Counted from the first letter of the stretch, positions 47,294 to 60,059 are shown. The stretch: 64,000 nt of DNA from Gremmenia infestans (GCA_032629725.1 JAFEVB010000007.1:62001-126000), one strand, 5' to 3'. Notes: generated by a model not told the origin, from the letters alone. A program made the numbers and translations.

Positions 47294-47733
47294 GTTGACG
47301 GATTGTGATGGCCTTCCTGAAGGATAATTGAGTTGGAAGGAAAAATATAAAAATATAAAAATCCGCGTTGTACCGAGGGACAATACTGTAGTAGTAGTGT
47401 AGCTCTCCACTTCCAACTCTGATGCTTGGTTTCGTATTAGGTAGCCTTGGCATTAGCATCTTGGCTGTGGGTGTATATATATCACTGTACGATGACGTAG
47501 GCTTTGTTTGGTTTAGAAGAACTCGACGCTATTACTAGTGACTTAGAAAAAGCTGTTTATTAAGAGGAAGAAATAAGGTATTATTTAAGAAATTAAATAT
47601 TGCGGCTGATTATGAAGTATAGTATAGTATTAGTATCTACCTATTCACTCTTTGTCGCTTTCGCTCAATAGAATACTACTATACAACCAAATAAATTTCT
47701 ATGCTACAGTCTATCTTCTCGATATACAACTGA
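47294..47733. other. Intergenic, AT-rich
   Basis: This spacer lies between the TRP channel promoter side and the SPF1 stop codon. It is AT-rich near 47540-47700, with no gene visible. Confidence 0.5.
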
Positions 47734-50700
47734 TCATGCCCGTCCCCTCGCCGCGAGCTTCGCTTCTAACTCCTCAATAACCTTCGCTGCCTTCTCCTCC
47801 TCTAAGCGGTTAACCTCAGCTTCTGCATCCGCAATTCTCTTCTGCTCCCTTGCCAGCTGATCTGGTCTCCTAATGGCAATGTCCTTTGGCCTGTAGTCAC
47901 TGAAGAGGAACTTTAAGACCTTCTCAATCACGAAGCACCCGAGGTAGTCGACAATCATGGTAACAGTCATGGTCCACTTGAAGTCTGACGAGAAAGGCAC
48001 GAGACGCATCTTCTCGTTGAGTTCAGGGATGAATTCAGTGGAGCAGGAGAATGCGATGCCTGTGACACCTAGGATACCCCAGTACATGCCTCGGTTTTCT
48101 GACAGAGATTCCCTGAATGGCCTGCCTTGGTAATTGATAGCAAAGGTCGAGATTTGCTGGATGAGTTGCAAGAGGTAGACGGCACTGTTCAATAGGGAAG
48201 GGGCAAATTCCCCTTCGAGATCGACCGCTTCGGAACGTCTGAGCATAAAATTAGCTTTTGTCAAGTTGAAACGCATTTCTAGACTTACGGAGCAAGGCGT
48301 TCGCAGAAGCGAGCGATATAAATCAATGTAACAATGTGAACGGCAAATTGACCAAGAATGGATCCAATGATGTAGAAGTTGAAGATGTTTGGTTGGGGGC
48401 GTTCCTTGGAGAGACCATCGACAGACTTGGCTCTTGAAATAGACAAGAAGCAAACACTCATAAGCATTCCGCTGATTGTAACTTGGCCATCTCCAAACTT
48501 GATTCCTTCAAGGTAAAGCACACTAAGACTGTATGCACTGATGAGACAGTTGAGCGCGAGGATTTTATACATCTGGATAGTTGCTACAAGTGTACATCGT
48601 CCTTGGCGGATGATGTTTGGAATGGCGATAACGTTGCTCAGCTTACTGGTGAAGGGCGCAGCGACTGAAGCATCACCGAGCTTGATAGTGGGTGGTTCAT
48701 CCTCGTCAAGGTCTTCCATCATGCTTTGTGTGAATTTTTCAGTCAAATTAAGAGCCTTCTGCTGCGCAGGAGACGGGGTTTTGTCCTTCTTTTTGCCGTC
48801 TATGATTGCTTGCGCTCCGGGGGAGGTGATAGTTTCAACACCGTTCGATTTATCTGCACCAGCAGTCTCGGTGAGAGCTTGCGCATTTCCTTTCCTCTCC
48901 AGCTCACGTTGCATGGCAGCCGCGTGATGGGGATTTGTCGGTCCTGGAGGGTATAGATGGGCGATACCAACAGGGACAGGAGGATCTGGCTGGTTGAAGC
49001 GCTTCATCATGGAACGTTGCTTCTCATAAAGATCCTTCATCTTGGTATTTCTCCAGTGTTCGGCGATTTTATTGAGGTCATCTTGAGAACCATTAAGCAA
49101 TGCCACACCAATATGGGCTTGCTTAAGAGCACCAACATCGTTTGTGCCATCACCTGCCATAAGTGTATAGTAGCCGAGGTCCTTGAGACCCATCAAGATT
49201 TCTTCCTTTTGTTTCGGCGATACACGGGCATATACCCAGGTATAACGATAGATAGATGACAGAGCGACTTGTCCCTTGAACTTTGCGAGAGCATACCCTG
49301 TAACACAGAGGTCGTTAGATTGAATGATTTTAGGGTCGATAGGCTTAGTTGGATCCACAGGGATGCTGATTTGGTCATCAACGCTTCTCCAAACAAGCTT
49401 TTCTCCTGAATCATCGTTCTCTGGAGCATCTAAGATCAAAACGTCTCTGTCAACAATTTCGACTTCGTGAGCGACATGGCAAGCTGTCAGAGGATTGTCT
49501 CCAGTAATCATGACCACACGGTGGCTGCTCTCATTAAGCATTCGTACCGATGACTTAGCGTCGTCCTTTAGAGGACAGTGTAAAACCAGGAACCCAGCAA
49601 AGTGTAACTCCGCCTCAACATTTTCTCGTTTGAGCTCATTGATCTTGCCAGAGCCAAGTTCTGAATCGATGGAAAGGTGCTTGTAAGCCAGAGCAAGGAC
49701 ACGGGACCCTTTTCTTGTAAAGTATTTGAATGTCTCTTCATAGTCTGTGGGAACCTTAACCAGCATTTTCATGATGGTTTCAGGAGCACCTTTGACACCG
49801 ACGAAGGTATTTCTAGCCTTCTTGCCAGTCTGCGGGTCCAGTACCGTGACGGTTGCCACGGAGCTTTGACGCTTCAAGGCCGAAGAGAACTGGAACCTGC
49901 GCTTAATTTGGACGCTGTTGGAAGAAGTGGCATATGACATGCCTTTCATTGCCGTCATGCTCCGGCTCGTAAGAATATCGTTCTTTCCGAGGGTCCAGCC
50001 CAGAGATGTCAAAGTAGCTTTCTCCATAGGATCCCCGACAATCTCACCCTCATCCAATTTCACAAGAGCGTGAGCAGTAGCGAGAACAAGGGTCGTTTCT
50101 AAACCAGCTTCATGGACAGTAGTGATATTGCTATGGGCACCACCCTTTTCGCGAGGGGTGTCAGTACCGGAGTGACCAAGGCCAAGACCAGCAATTCCTT
50201 CCACGACTAAATCTTCTCCCGTCAAAGTTCCAGTCTTGTCGAAACAAGCAACGTCGACTCGTCCAGCGAAAGGGATACGGAAAGGTTCGGTACAGTAGAT
50301 GGCGTAGCGGCTGAGAGCTGCAAGACTGGTGTTCACGGCCAGACTAAGCTCCATAGGAAGTTCTGGAGGCACAACACTAGTGACAATCAAGACACAATCA
50401 AGAAGAAGCTTGGACCGCTTCCTGTCCTTCTTCACACCATCGTCCCAGACATACCAAGAGGCTGCGATTGCGAAAATCAACAGGAACAAGATGAAAAGTA
50501 AGGCTTCTGCGTTGTTGGCGGAAACACGCTCAGTGGAGTAGATCATGGTGCGGACTAAGCTTCCCTGAGAAGTCTCAAAACCAGTCTTTACAACGATAGC
50601 CATAGCGCCATTATCTGGAGGGAATGGAACGCCTGAAGCAACCTTCGGCCTTTCCTCGTCAGTGTTTCCATGAGTGATTTGTAGCACCTTGGTGCCGCCG

Positions 50701-51836
50701 TATAGGAATGCATTCTTGTCTAGTCCTTCGGGCTCAAGTAGGGCATCGCCGGGTCTGAGCTGGACGGAATCCTTCAAGAGTGGGGTACTTTCTCCTGACA
50801 ACATAGCCTCGTTCACAATGGCACTTCCTTCAACCAAAACCATATCGCAGGCAACTCCACTGTCTTCCTTGGTACGGCCAACAGAAACCAGATCCCCGGG
50901 GAGAAGTTTGTCGCTCTGAGTTTCCAACCATTTATTTTGTCTGTACACATAGATGTCGTAGGGCTTGATGCTCATTCCGCGGAATTCATTCAAAGTTCTT
51001 TGACGTTGCCAAACAACAGTGCTCTCGAATCCGACAAGCATGAGGAGGGTGAACAGCGAAAAGTACCAGTAGTCGTCCAACATCCACAATCCAACGCAGA
51101 ATATCTGGAAGACGAAGAATGGGGCGACCGCATGCTCCTTGAACAATTCAACAAAGGTTGGGACGGGAATATCAAAGGTGTTGTCCCCATAATGGTGCTG
51201 GATTCTAGAGAGCTCAGAAGCAGACGATATACCTCTCGAATGTTGAAATTCTCGTATGTAAGGCTTTGGTTCGGCATCGAGGGGGTATATCAAAGGTGCG
51301 AAAGAGTTCGTGACCGGGTCGTAAAGGAATCGACGTTTTTGAAAGAGGAAGGAGATATTGGTTTTGCCCCCAGCCTGAAATTGTTAGCAGACGCGTCCAC
51401 CTTTGAGGCCTAGAGAGCGATCTTACATTGTCTCTCTCAATCTTGCAGATATCTGCAGAACCCGCATTGACAACGGGCAGAAGCTTAATTAACTGTGCCT
51501 CCTGGACGGATTTCGCGGATTTCGTTGTGAAGAGGGCTTTAAGGTTGATATTCCAGTTCGTGCTCAGCCAAACTAAGCTTTGTAGAGTGATGATGGTTCC
51601 GCACCAGACAAAAGTCCATTCTTGTCCACCAATATGCGTGTTATAGAGGTCCTCGGAGAGATAATAACGTAGGAATATTGGCCAGATGATAACAAAAGGC
51701 CATACATAGGTATGTAGTTGAAGTGGTACTGCTTGTGATTAGAATTTTGGATGGGAGTTTCGAGGCTTGATGATCACGCACAAGGATTATGTAGAGTCGC
51801 AGATGCGATCAACGGGTTGTCCACCAGAGGAGCCAT
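47734..51836 (-). CDS. SPF1: P5A-type ATPase (Spf1/ATP13A1), ER
   Basis: Four exons, 51836-51782, 51728-51427, 51374-48289 and 48238-47734, encode 1315 residues. It has every P-type ATPase landmark: MLSGESTP in the actuator domain, the membrane motif PPELPMELS (about 455-463) that is specific to P5A pumps, the phosphorylation loop CFDKTGTLTGE with Asp near 498, KGAPETI, MITGDNPLTA, and the hinge MAGDGTNDVGALK. The start MAPLVDNPLI and the N-terminal membrane helices fit the P5A branch. Spf1 sits in the ER and removes mislocalised transmembrane helices; it affects ER calcium, sterols and glycosylation. The C-terminus beyond the last helix is a charged coiled coil of about 40 residues. Introns use GTGCGT, GTAAGA and GTAAGT donors. 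Confidence 0.95.
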
Positions 51837-53095
51837 TGCGCATTCTATAATAGAGATGCGCGTCGAGGCTGGGAATCGAAGAAGTGAAATGAAGATGTGG
51901 CTTCGAGAAGAAAAGGACGGCCCTGTGCTATTGGGTCGGGACTCAAGTGAATATCGGCCGTCGATTCTTAGTCAGCATAGAACTCTGAGATGTTGCGTCG
52001 GCTTCTTTTTGATGTTTTCGATTCTCTCTCTTCCTGCATGATTCAACGACAGAAAAGATGAAGGAAGATACACAGAGTCGTTGTTTACGACCAGTAGAGC
52101 TTTCAAGTGTCTAGCCATAATAACTTGTTTCTCTCCCTCTTTTGCTCTTGATTCGCACTCTATATCGCGTATATCGCGTTTACAGTGTTTACCCCTTTAA
52201 TTTTTCGACAAGCTTGCGAGCACTAGAGGGCCAGCTTCTTTCTCAATACTGTATAATTCTTTCATGCAACCTTTTGCTCACCAGCTATAGGATTGTCCTT
52301 GGTCTACCTGCTATTTTTACTTTTCTTTTGTTTTCAAGGTAGCAGAAGAATCAGCCGCAGTACTTCAGGACGTTGGCTGGATTTGGCAGAGCGTGCGGCA
52401 TCTACTTTTGGTACTTCTGTAACTCAAGAGTCCACCCACCTGCAGTGAGTAGATAGTCGGTCTACGAGTTACAAATCTAAGCGGATACCGTCCTTACGGA
52501 ACCCTTAACGCAACTCCCACGCGAAAAGGGATCTTGATTACCTTGTTTTTCTATCTTTGCTAAGAAAGTATAACAACATAAGTTATCTAGGTATTTAATC
52601 TAGGATCTGAGAAAAGCAAAGGTGACCATGAGGTGAATAATCACGCATACCTAGGTAGGTACCGTACCTTAGGCCTTAGGTAACATAGGTAAGGTCCTAG
52701 GTAATGATCTGGTGGATCTGGTGGATGAATAAAATGTATTACATCAGCTAATGTTATGGCCTGAGGCCTGTACGAGCCATCAGATACTTTGAGTTATGCT
52801 ATGCAAAACTGTCACCATTTCAACCGTACCCTGTAAATAAGCTTAAATTGTGCATTCACAATTGCACAAAGATGAATGCAGAGTGACATCACACGCCAAG
52901 CTTCCACCTATCCAAAACCTGGTCATCGACAACGACCCCGCTACTCTCCCAAAACCGTCGAGAACAAGGGACCATAATACATCTACGCATCAAGAATTAT
53001 CTTATTCTTCCCCTCTTTTCCCCCTCTTCTCCCCTCTCCTCTTCTTTCATTCCTTTTACAGATACGCGTGTGAGACCCATTTCTCCTTCGCAACT
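51837..53095. other. Divergent promoter region SPF1/PLD
   Basis: About 1.26 kb between two divergent genes. It contains TATCGCGTATATCGCG near 52162 and a cluster of CCTAGGTA-like words listed separately. No gene is recognised. Confidence 0.5.
52648..52705. repeat. Cluster of CCTAGGTA/ACCTTAGG words
   Basis: Short self-complementary words (CCTAGGTA, GGTACCGTACC, CCTTAGGCCTTAGG, GGTCCTAGGTA) are packed in about 60 bp. Their palindromic nature allows small hairpins. The function is unknown; it may be a degenerate simple repeat. Confidence 0.5.
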
Positions 53096-55973
53096 ATGAC
53101 TGCTGCAGGACCAGCAGATGGCGGCTCCAACCCAGAGCACTTGAAGGACAAGTTGAAGCATCCGTTCAGTGGATTGCGAGAGAAGTTGAGGGATACCAAG
53201 CTCCATGACATTAAAGTCAGCCTTAACCATAAGAAGTATGCTGATGTCCAAACGTACCTACCTTACCTTCGAGCCTCAAGATGCTGACCCCAAGTAGACA
53301 TGAGCTTGGCAAGTTTGGAAATTTGGTAAGCTATGCTATGAGATATTGCTACTTCTAGCCCCAGCTAATGGTGCTTCCAGATCAACCCAAATCATCGACA
53401 CGACGAAGAGCATGAAAAGGTAACTGATGACAAGAGAACCAAGATTGGGGAGGGACACAGATTCCAGTCTTTTGCCCCAGAGCGCCCGGGGAATAACATC
53501 AAGTGGTACGTTGATGGGCGAGATTACTACTGGGTAAGCCCATAAAACTGATGTTTCCCTCCTCCTTTCTGATGAACTTTAGGCTGTTTCGATTGCACTC
53601 GAGCGAGCGAAGGAAACCATATATATTGAGGATTGGTGGCTGTCCCCCGAGTTGTTTATGCGCCGACCCCCATATTTCAACCAAGAATGGCGTTTGGATC
53701 AGATCCTCAAGCGGAAGGCGGAAGCTGGAGTCAAGATATTTGTAATTGTCTACCGTGAGGTCGAGGTATGTTCTCTGCCAATTTATTGGCCGAAGATTAG
53801 CTAATCGGAATTCCCTACCAGGCCGCTCTAACTTGCAATTCTGAACATACGAAGCATGCCCTCCAAGCCCTTTGTCCGAAAGGAACTCCGGGACATGGAA
53901 ACATTGTCGTTATGCGACATCCTGATCACAATGTTCTCGAGAACGCCGCGGATATGACATTTTACTGGGCGCATCACGAAAAATTCATCGTCATTGACTA
54001 TGACACTGCTTTCATTGGTGGTTTGGACTTGTGCTTTGGAAGATGGGATAACCATCAACATCCTCTTGCGGATGTCCATCCAGAGGGAGTGCAACATGAA
54101 GTTTGGCCCGGCCAAGATTTCAATAACAATAGAATTATGGATTTTCAGAGTGTCAGCGATTGGAAGTCAAACGAGCTGTCGAAAGCTGAATATGGACGTA
54201 TGCCATGGCATGACGTGGCGATGGGAGTGGTTGGGGATTGTGTCTACGATATCGCCGAACATTTCGTCCTCCGCTGGAACTTCGTCAAGCGTGACAAGTA
54301 TAAGCGTGATGACAGGTACGATTGGTTGATCTTAGAAGGCCGAGATGGTCAAGACGAAGATTTGGTGGGAGTCCAGAGACCTTCGCATCCGGTGGGAGAA
54401 TACATCAAACATCCGCTATCACCCCTAAGCAGCAAGACCTTGGGCAACCAACAGGGAACCGTGCATGCCCAGATTGTTCGAAGTAGTTGCGATTGGTCAA
54501 GCGGTATTCTTACAGAGCATAGCATTCAAAATGCATACAGCGAACTCATTAGAAATGCGCAGCATTACGTATACATAGAGAATCAGTTCTTCATCACAGC
54601 CACAGGAGACCAGCAAGCCCCTATCAAAAACACCGTTGGAAAGGCCATTGTTGAAGCGGTTGTCAGAGCTGGAAAAGAGGGCAGGAAATTCCGTGTCATC
54701 GCAGTCATTCCTTCGATCCCAGGATTTGCCGGTGATCTTCGGGATGATGCGGCAATGGGAACTAGAGCTATCATGGACTATCAGTACAAATCGATCTGTA
54801 GAGGAGAGCACTCAATTTTCGAGCAAATCAAAGCTCAAGGAGTTGACCCGACGAAACATGTTTTCTTCTTCAACCTGAGATCATATGATCGATTGAACGT
54901 CACACCTGCTATCAAGAAGCAGGAACAGGAATCTGGCGTCAAGTATCAGGATGTGCAGAGGGCCGAGGCTGAGGAAATCATGGATACTGGTATTCACGGT
55001 TCGAGGGACGATGAGGATGGCGCAGATACGCATATGGGTCAGAAAGCTTCGGTTAAAGACAAGCTAAATCCCCAGAAAGATGATGCTGGTAATGAGGCAG
55101 CGGAGGAGAATACAGATGCTAAGCGCCTGTTTGAGGAAAAGCGTGAGGCCGCTGGTGCGGATCAGGGCATCACGAGTGTTAGCAGCGTCGCGAAAAATGC
55201 GATGCATGGTGAAGGAAGCCTCGTTGACGAGAAATGGGAAGGTGACCTCGAAGGTGAAGTCGACAACTGGATTCAAGAGGAGTTGTATATCCACGGCAAA
55301 GTCTTGATTGTTGATGATAAGACTGTCATATGCGGTAGCTCTAACCTCAATGATCGAAGTCAATTGGGCATCCATGACAGCGAGTTATCTATCGTTATGA
55401 CGGATAGAAAGACGATGAAGAGCACGATGGGAGGCCAAGAATACGAAGCGGGCGTCCACGCCGCAACACTTCGAAGATACCTCTGGAGAGAGCATCTCGG
55501 TTTGCTTCCCCCTCAAGAGCTCGATGCATCGAAAGACCCAAACGCGCAACCACCAGATGTACCAGTTAACCCACAAGAAAACGAGACCTATGAATTCGTC
55601 GCTGATCCCCTCGGTGACGAGCTATGGGATATGTGGACATCGCGCGCAAGCAAGAACACTGAAGTCTTCAGACAGCTTTTCCACGCGGACCCTGATGATT
55701 ATGGTAGGTACCCTCATTTTCTTTCCTTTATTCTATAATACTAATATATCTACTGCAGTAAAAACATTCGATGACTACGACCAATTCCTCCACCGCAAGG
55801 GCGTCAAACAAGGCCATATCTATGACAAGATGATCCCGCCCAATGAGATCCGCAACAAGCTGGACCAGATTAAAGGTCATCTTGTTTGGATGCCGCTTGA
55901 GTTCTTGAAGGATGCGCCGATGGCGGAGACGGGATTGCAGGTTAATTCTTGGACGGAGAGTATCTATACCTAG
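53096..55973 (+). CDS. Phospholipase D (two HKD motifs)
   Basis: Six exons, 53096-53253, 53298-53325, 53381-53533, 53583-53765, 53822-55703 and 55759-55973, encode 872 residues. The first HKD is HHEKFIVID (H226, K228, D233) and the second IHGKVLIVD (H665, K667, D672). Flanking matches are IYIEDWWLSPELFMRRP, GGLDLCFGRWD, PWHDVAMGVVGDCVYDI, YIENQFFITAT and CGSSNLNDRSQLG. It cleaves phosphatidylcholine to phosphatidic acid. PX and PH domains of Spo14-type enzymes are absent, so it is the shorter fungal PLD class. An acidic, probably disordered insert of about 110 residues separates the catalytic halves (roughly 540-655). Exon 2 is a 28-nt microexon. Introns carry GTAAGN or GTATGT donors, except GTACCT (intron 1) and GTAGGT (intron 5). 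Confidence 0.94.
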
Positions 55974-57022
55974 ACAGGGGGGGGGCGGGGTGCTTTATCA
56001 ACTAGCTGCATAAGGGTTAGGTGTGGAGTTGATAATCGTTGGGGTGTGGAGAATCGTGGGGTTTTATTTCAATTGGGTTTATATCTAGGGTTTGGGCCTG
56101 GAAATAGCGAAACAAATTATGACTCTAACCCAGGCCGGGCTGCAGAGCTCTTGCCTATTTTGATTTTATGTTGTGATCGGACAAACCTTTCAAGTGAGGG
56201 TTTCTGTTCGCCAGGGAAAGGAAACGTAGCTTAACAAGTCATTTCTATAGATACTTGAGAATCATTCACGTATGTACCCATTCAAGTTGGAGATAAACCT
56301 GGTATATAATGTTTGGGCGCTCTCTTTTATCTTAACGGGTTGCAGCGTTACGTTTCTGAATTTTATAATTCCAGGCTTCGCGGTAGGGATATCTCACCAT
56401 TTAAAGAAACCTGCCCTACATTGAGATCAGACAGCGCCCAATTCGTGGTGGCATTTCTGGGCTCGGTCCCTGAACAAGTAATGTGCCATGGGGAGAGAAT
56501 TTGACTCTAGTGGATCAGAAGCAAGATGTCTCATTCTGGGTGGTAAATTGTTATTGACCGTCTGAAAATCAATTGGCATTTTCCTGCGCACAATACCAAC
56601 CAAATACATCTTGAGACTCAAATTTTTGCTATTAATTTCTTTAATATATCTTAGGCTGTTTTTAATTGTTAATTGATTCGTTTTATTGGTTGGTAGCTGG
56701 CAGCAGTGCTCCAAAAATGGAGCCACGTATGCTCTCTTTCGCCAAACTTCTACAGTTGTCAACTCGCCAACGCATGCATTCATCGGACTTATTTAAAACG
56801 CACACTATTATCCTTTGCCAGAGTCCGAAAACATCTCGTGATAAAACACCGAGTTCAGGTGTCAGAACTACCAAATTACCGCATGCGGACAACCCCTATT
56901 TGCAAGCGAAACAAAGAACCACTGATAGTCAAATGGAGCATTTCGCCGGCTAGAATTAAATCCATACCAATTTTTCTTTACTACGACCCGTAGGGTCTGA
57001 TAATTCTGAAGTAAATTCGAGT
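55974..57022. other. Intergenic, nothing recognised
   Basis: About 1 kb between PLD and protein B, in tandem orientation. It starts with a G-run just after the PLD stop (55977-55984). Only small, unconserved frames occur. Confidence 0.5.
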
Positions 57023-59941
57023 ATGGCTCCTTCAGAACCGTTGAAGAAGAAGCAAGCAGCTCGAAATACCACGCCGAATCGATATCAGGGCCCCGTTCTC
57101 AGGCGGGTAGCTGGGAATGCATGTTTGAGAGACAGAAGTCGGCAGGGAGCAAATCTGAAAACTGATAGACCACCCCTTCAGTTAGACACTTTGGATAATT
57201 ACTACCAGGGGATGAGTCGAGTTGATGTGGCGATGAATTTCTTCAACAACACGATCGCCGAAAATATCGCAGGTGTACATCTAGAGATCAAGACAAGAGT
57301 TGAGAATGGTGAAGCGGGCGAATATGCAGCTCCAGTTACCCAACACCTTGCACAAATGCTACCCACGCCACCCGTGTCACCTTTAATCCCAGGATCAATT
57401 AGATCGAAAACCCGAGACAACCCTACCGAGCTCACGGCCCACCACCAGGAGAAACGTGCCAAGATTCATCAAGCACTCTTGAAGGATGAGACTTTCGCTT
57501 CCCTTCTTCGCCGGGACAATTCCTTCCATGCATTGTTGAATGATTTGGACGGATTGCGGCAGTGGTGGAATTCATGTCGTATAGAGTGGAAGAATCGCAA
57601 GGGGGAAATGGTTGCGATGGAAAAGACGCTCAATGCTCTTGCATCCCAGAAAAGGAGATTGGGGGCTCAGTTGAGAGAACGGAATATGATTGGGCCTAAG
57701 GGCGCGTCCAAAGCTGCGGAGCTTTCGAGGCTGGAGAAACAGTATACGCTGCAAATGGTGCGACTTAAAGATACTGGCGTTTGGTTTGGAGAGACTGCGA
57801 AACTTTTGAACTCGGTCAAGCTTCGTTTCAAGGAGCTTCAGTTGGAGTCAAAAGACGCCGAGAAGGATCTTTTGTAAGTAACTCGTAAAGCCCAAACTCT
57901 CAAAACCTTATGGTGAAAGGAGTTCCGCAACCATAATTTTTAATCCTTAATATATGCATCTTATTGATGAGAAGCTAATATTTGTTGCACCCAGCCCTGA
58001 AGATACACTCCCAGCTGACTTCGAGTATGTTTTTGATGGTATCAACGTCGCAGATATCTCCAATGCGCTCCAATTACCTACGTGGTGGAAATCGGACAGT
58101 CCCCTGTGGTGGCTAGGTCACGCTACGAAAGACTTGGAAATGAAAGGGCACAACATTGAATCAAGTATCGCAAAGACGAACGCTGTATTATATGAGTGCA
58201 ACAGCCTGCTAGACGACACTAAACAAAATATACAGGACTTCAAAAAAGATCAAGAAGAGAAAACCGAAGGAACTGAAAAACAGATCGAGGTACGTAGGCA
58301 GGAGATGCAAGAAATATATGCCAAGAATCCTGCACGTCGTGCTTCGTTGGAAGACAATCTCGTCAAGTTGTACCGTCTTAGACGGTCAACACATGATTCT
58401 TTGGAAAAGGAATTGCAGTATAAAGAGAGCCTCATTACAGCACTTGAAAAGGAACGAGAGATGCGGCTGTTCGACCATAAGGATCTCACAGTGCGATTGG
58501 AGAGAATGAACGCCGTCGCCGAACTAGGACGAAGTACTCAGCATGCCGTACGCAAGATCGATGTCACTCAACCTCATATCATTTCACGACTTTCCATTGT
58601 CCACGATATTTGCTGTGCTCATGCATATCGAACAGAAACGAGCCAATGCCTACAGGAAATAATCAACGATGGGGTTCTTTCTTATAATGATAAAATCCAA
58701 CTCACAAGCCAAAAAGTAAACCACTTCAAATATTGGGAACCGCGCTATATACTAGTTGTCAGGTGTCTGAAGGCAGTATCTGAAGGGAAATTAGATGATT
58801 CTGCTATCTTGCAAGAGGCTTTGGAAATAACACAGCATGAACTCGATGACTTGCTGGCAATTGTCAATGAAGCAGAACAGCTTCTCAAAGCCCGAGCCAC
58901 GGCAATCGACAATCCAAGTATTATTACAAGCCATTATCCTGAGGTCGTGATGCCGGAGCCCGAGGGACAACCTTGGGGTCAAATCAAAACTCTCCTAGAC
59001 GCAAATATTGTCCTGAATGAGCTGGATAGCAGAGGAATATCAATCGACAAGCGACTGGGTCAGATTCTTCGAGAATACTTCACCAGTCCCGACGTTGCAC
59101 CAAACTTTGAGAATGTTTCCAAACTCACGAAAACAGACTTCTTTGATCTTGTCAACACGTTTTTGGATGAAGATTACGCCTTCACAGCTAGAGAGATTGA
59201 AGCCTTCTTACTCTACTGCAATGATATTGCCGAGTTGTTCATCCTGGTCAACGATCGTGTCTCAGCGACTGCGGATGGATGGGAATTAGTAGATGAATCT
59301 CCCATCGGCGGACCTCCCCGAAAGTTTCTGCTTGCTCCCGAAAACGCGGAGTTTTTCGCCGAGAGGTTGGTGAAGTCTCCCATGGATGAGGAGGATGCTC
59401 TGATCTACATCATGCAAAAATACACCCCTCTGCCTTGGCCCATGGGTACGGAATCATGGCAAACTCTATTAGTTTACTTTAGCCACGCTGGGAAATTCTT
59501 CAGATAGTGAGTTTCTCATCCCCTCCTTCCCCCCTTCACCCCAAAGTAAGGCGAGATGAGATGAGATACGTGAAATTAGTTACTAGTACTAACACTCCCT
59601 CCCTCCCTAGTCTGCCAACACTATCACAAGAAACAGGCCAGCCGGTCCTGCGCCGAATCAACAACGGCTGGGCGCTCGACCCTGTTTCAGAGCGCCTCGA
59701 GCTATTCGAGCATGGTCCCAAACCATACTTCCTGCCCATCCGCCACGCCATCACAAGCAAAATCACGCGCGAAATCCTCCCCCCTTCCTTTACAGTCGAT
59801 GAGCTGTATGCCACGCTTCAGCGTGTTATGGGCGGGTTTAAATACGGCGGGTTCTTTGGTCTGGTTCAGAAGGAGGTTACGTTGTATAAGTTCCACTTGT
59901 TTTTAAGGTGGTGTCATCAGATGAATGATCTGTTTGTGTAA
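57023..59941 (+). CDS. Uncharacterised coiled-coil protein B (897 aa), paralogue of A
   Basis: Exons 57023-57873, 57995-59506 and 59611-59941 splice in frame. Intron 1 (121 nt) has GTAAGT, a GCTAAT branch and CCCAG; intron 2 has GTGAGT and CCTAG. Basic disordered start (LKKKQAARNTTPNRYQG), then helices LLRRDNSFHALLNDL and LRQWWNSCRIEWKNRKGEM, a Trp box (LPTWWKSDSPLWWLGHATKD), long coiled coils, LEITQHELDDLLAIV (58831 on), LREYFTSPDVAPNF, DGWELVDESPIGGPPRK and the end YKFHLFLRWCHQMNDLFV. Each block has its counterpart, in order, in the gene at 41796-44856. No enzyme motif, signal or membrane helix. The stop TAA overlaps a donor-like GTAAGT, so a further exon is not excluded, but the DNA beyond is an AT-rich element. 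Confidence 0.78.
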
Positions 59942-59971
59942 GTTTATTATTTCTTCTGAGGGTTTGTTAAT

Positions 59972-60059
59972 ACGGTTATTTACTAATTCCATATTGTTTC
60001 AAATTTAAATTACTTGATCCATATTATTTAATGCATATATTACTTGATCTATACACTTT
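59972..60059 (+). repeat. Left terminal inverted repeat
   Basis: This is the 88-bp left arm of the element. It contains two copies of TTACTTGATCYAT spaced 30 bp apart. Confidence 0.75.

Noticed and set aside
48541..48956. Plus-strand frames inside the SPF1 gene
   Set aside because: Antisense shadows of a conserved ATPase exon.
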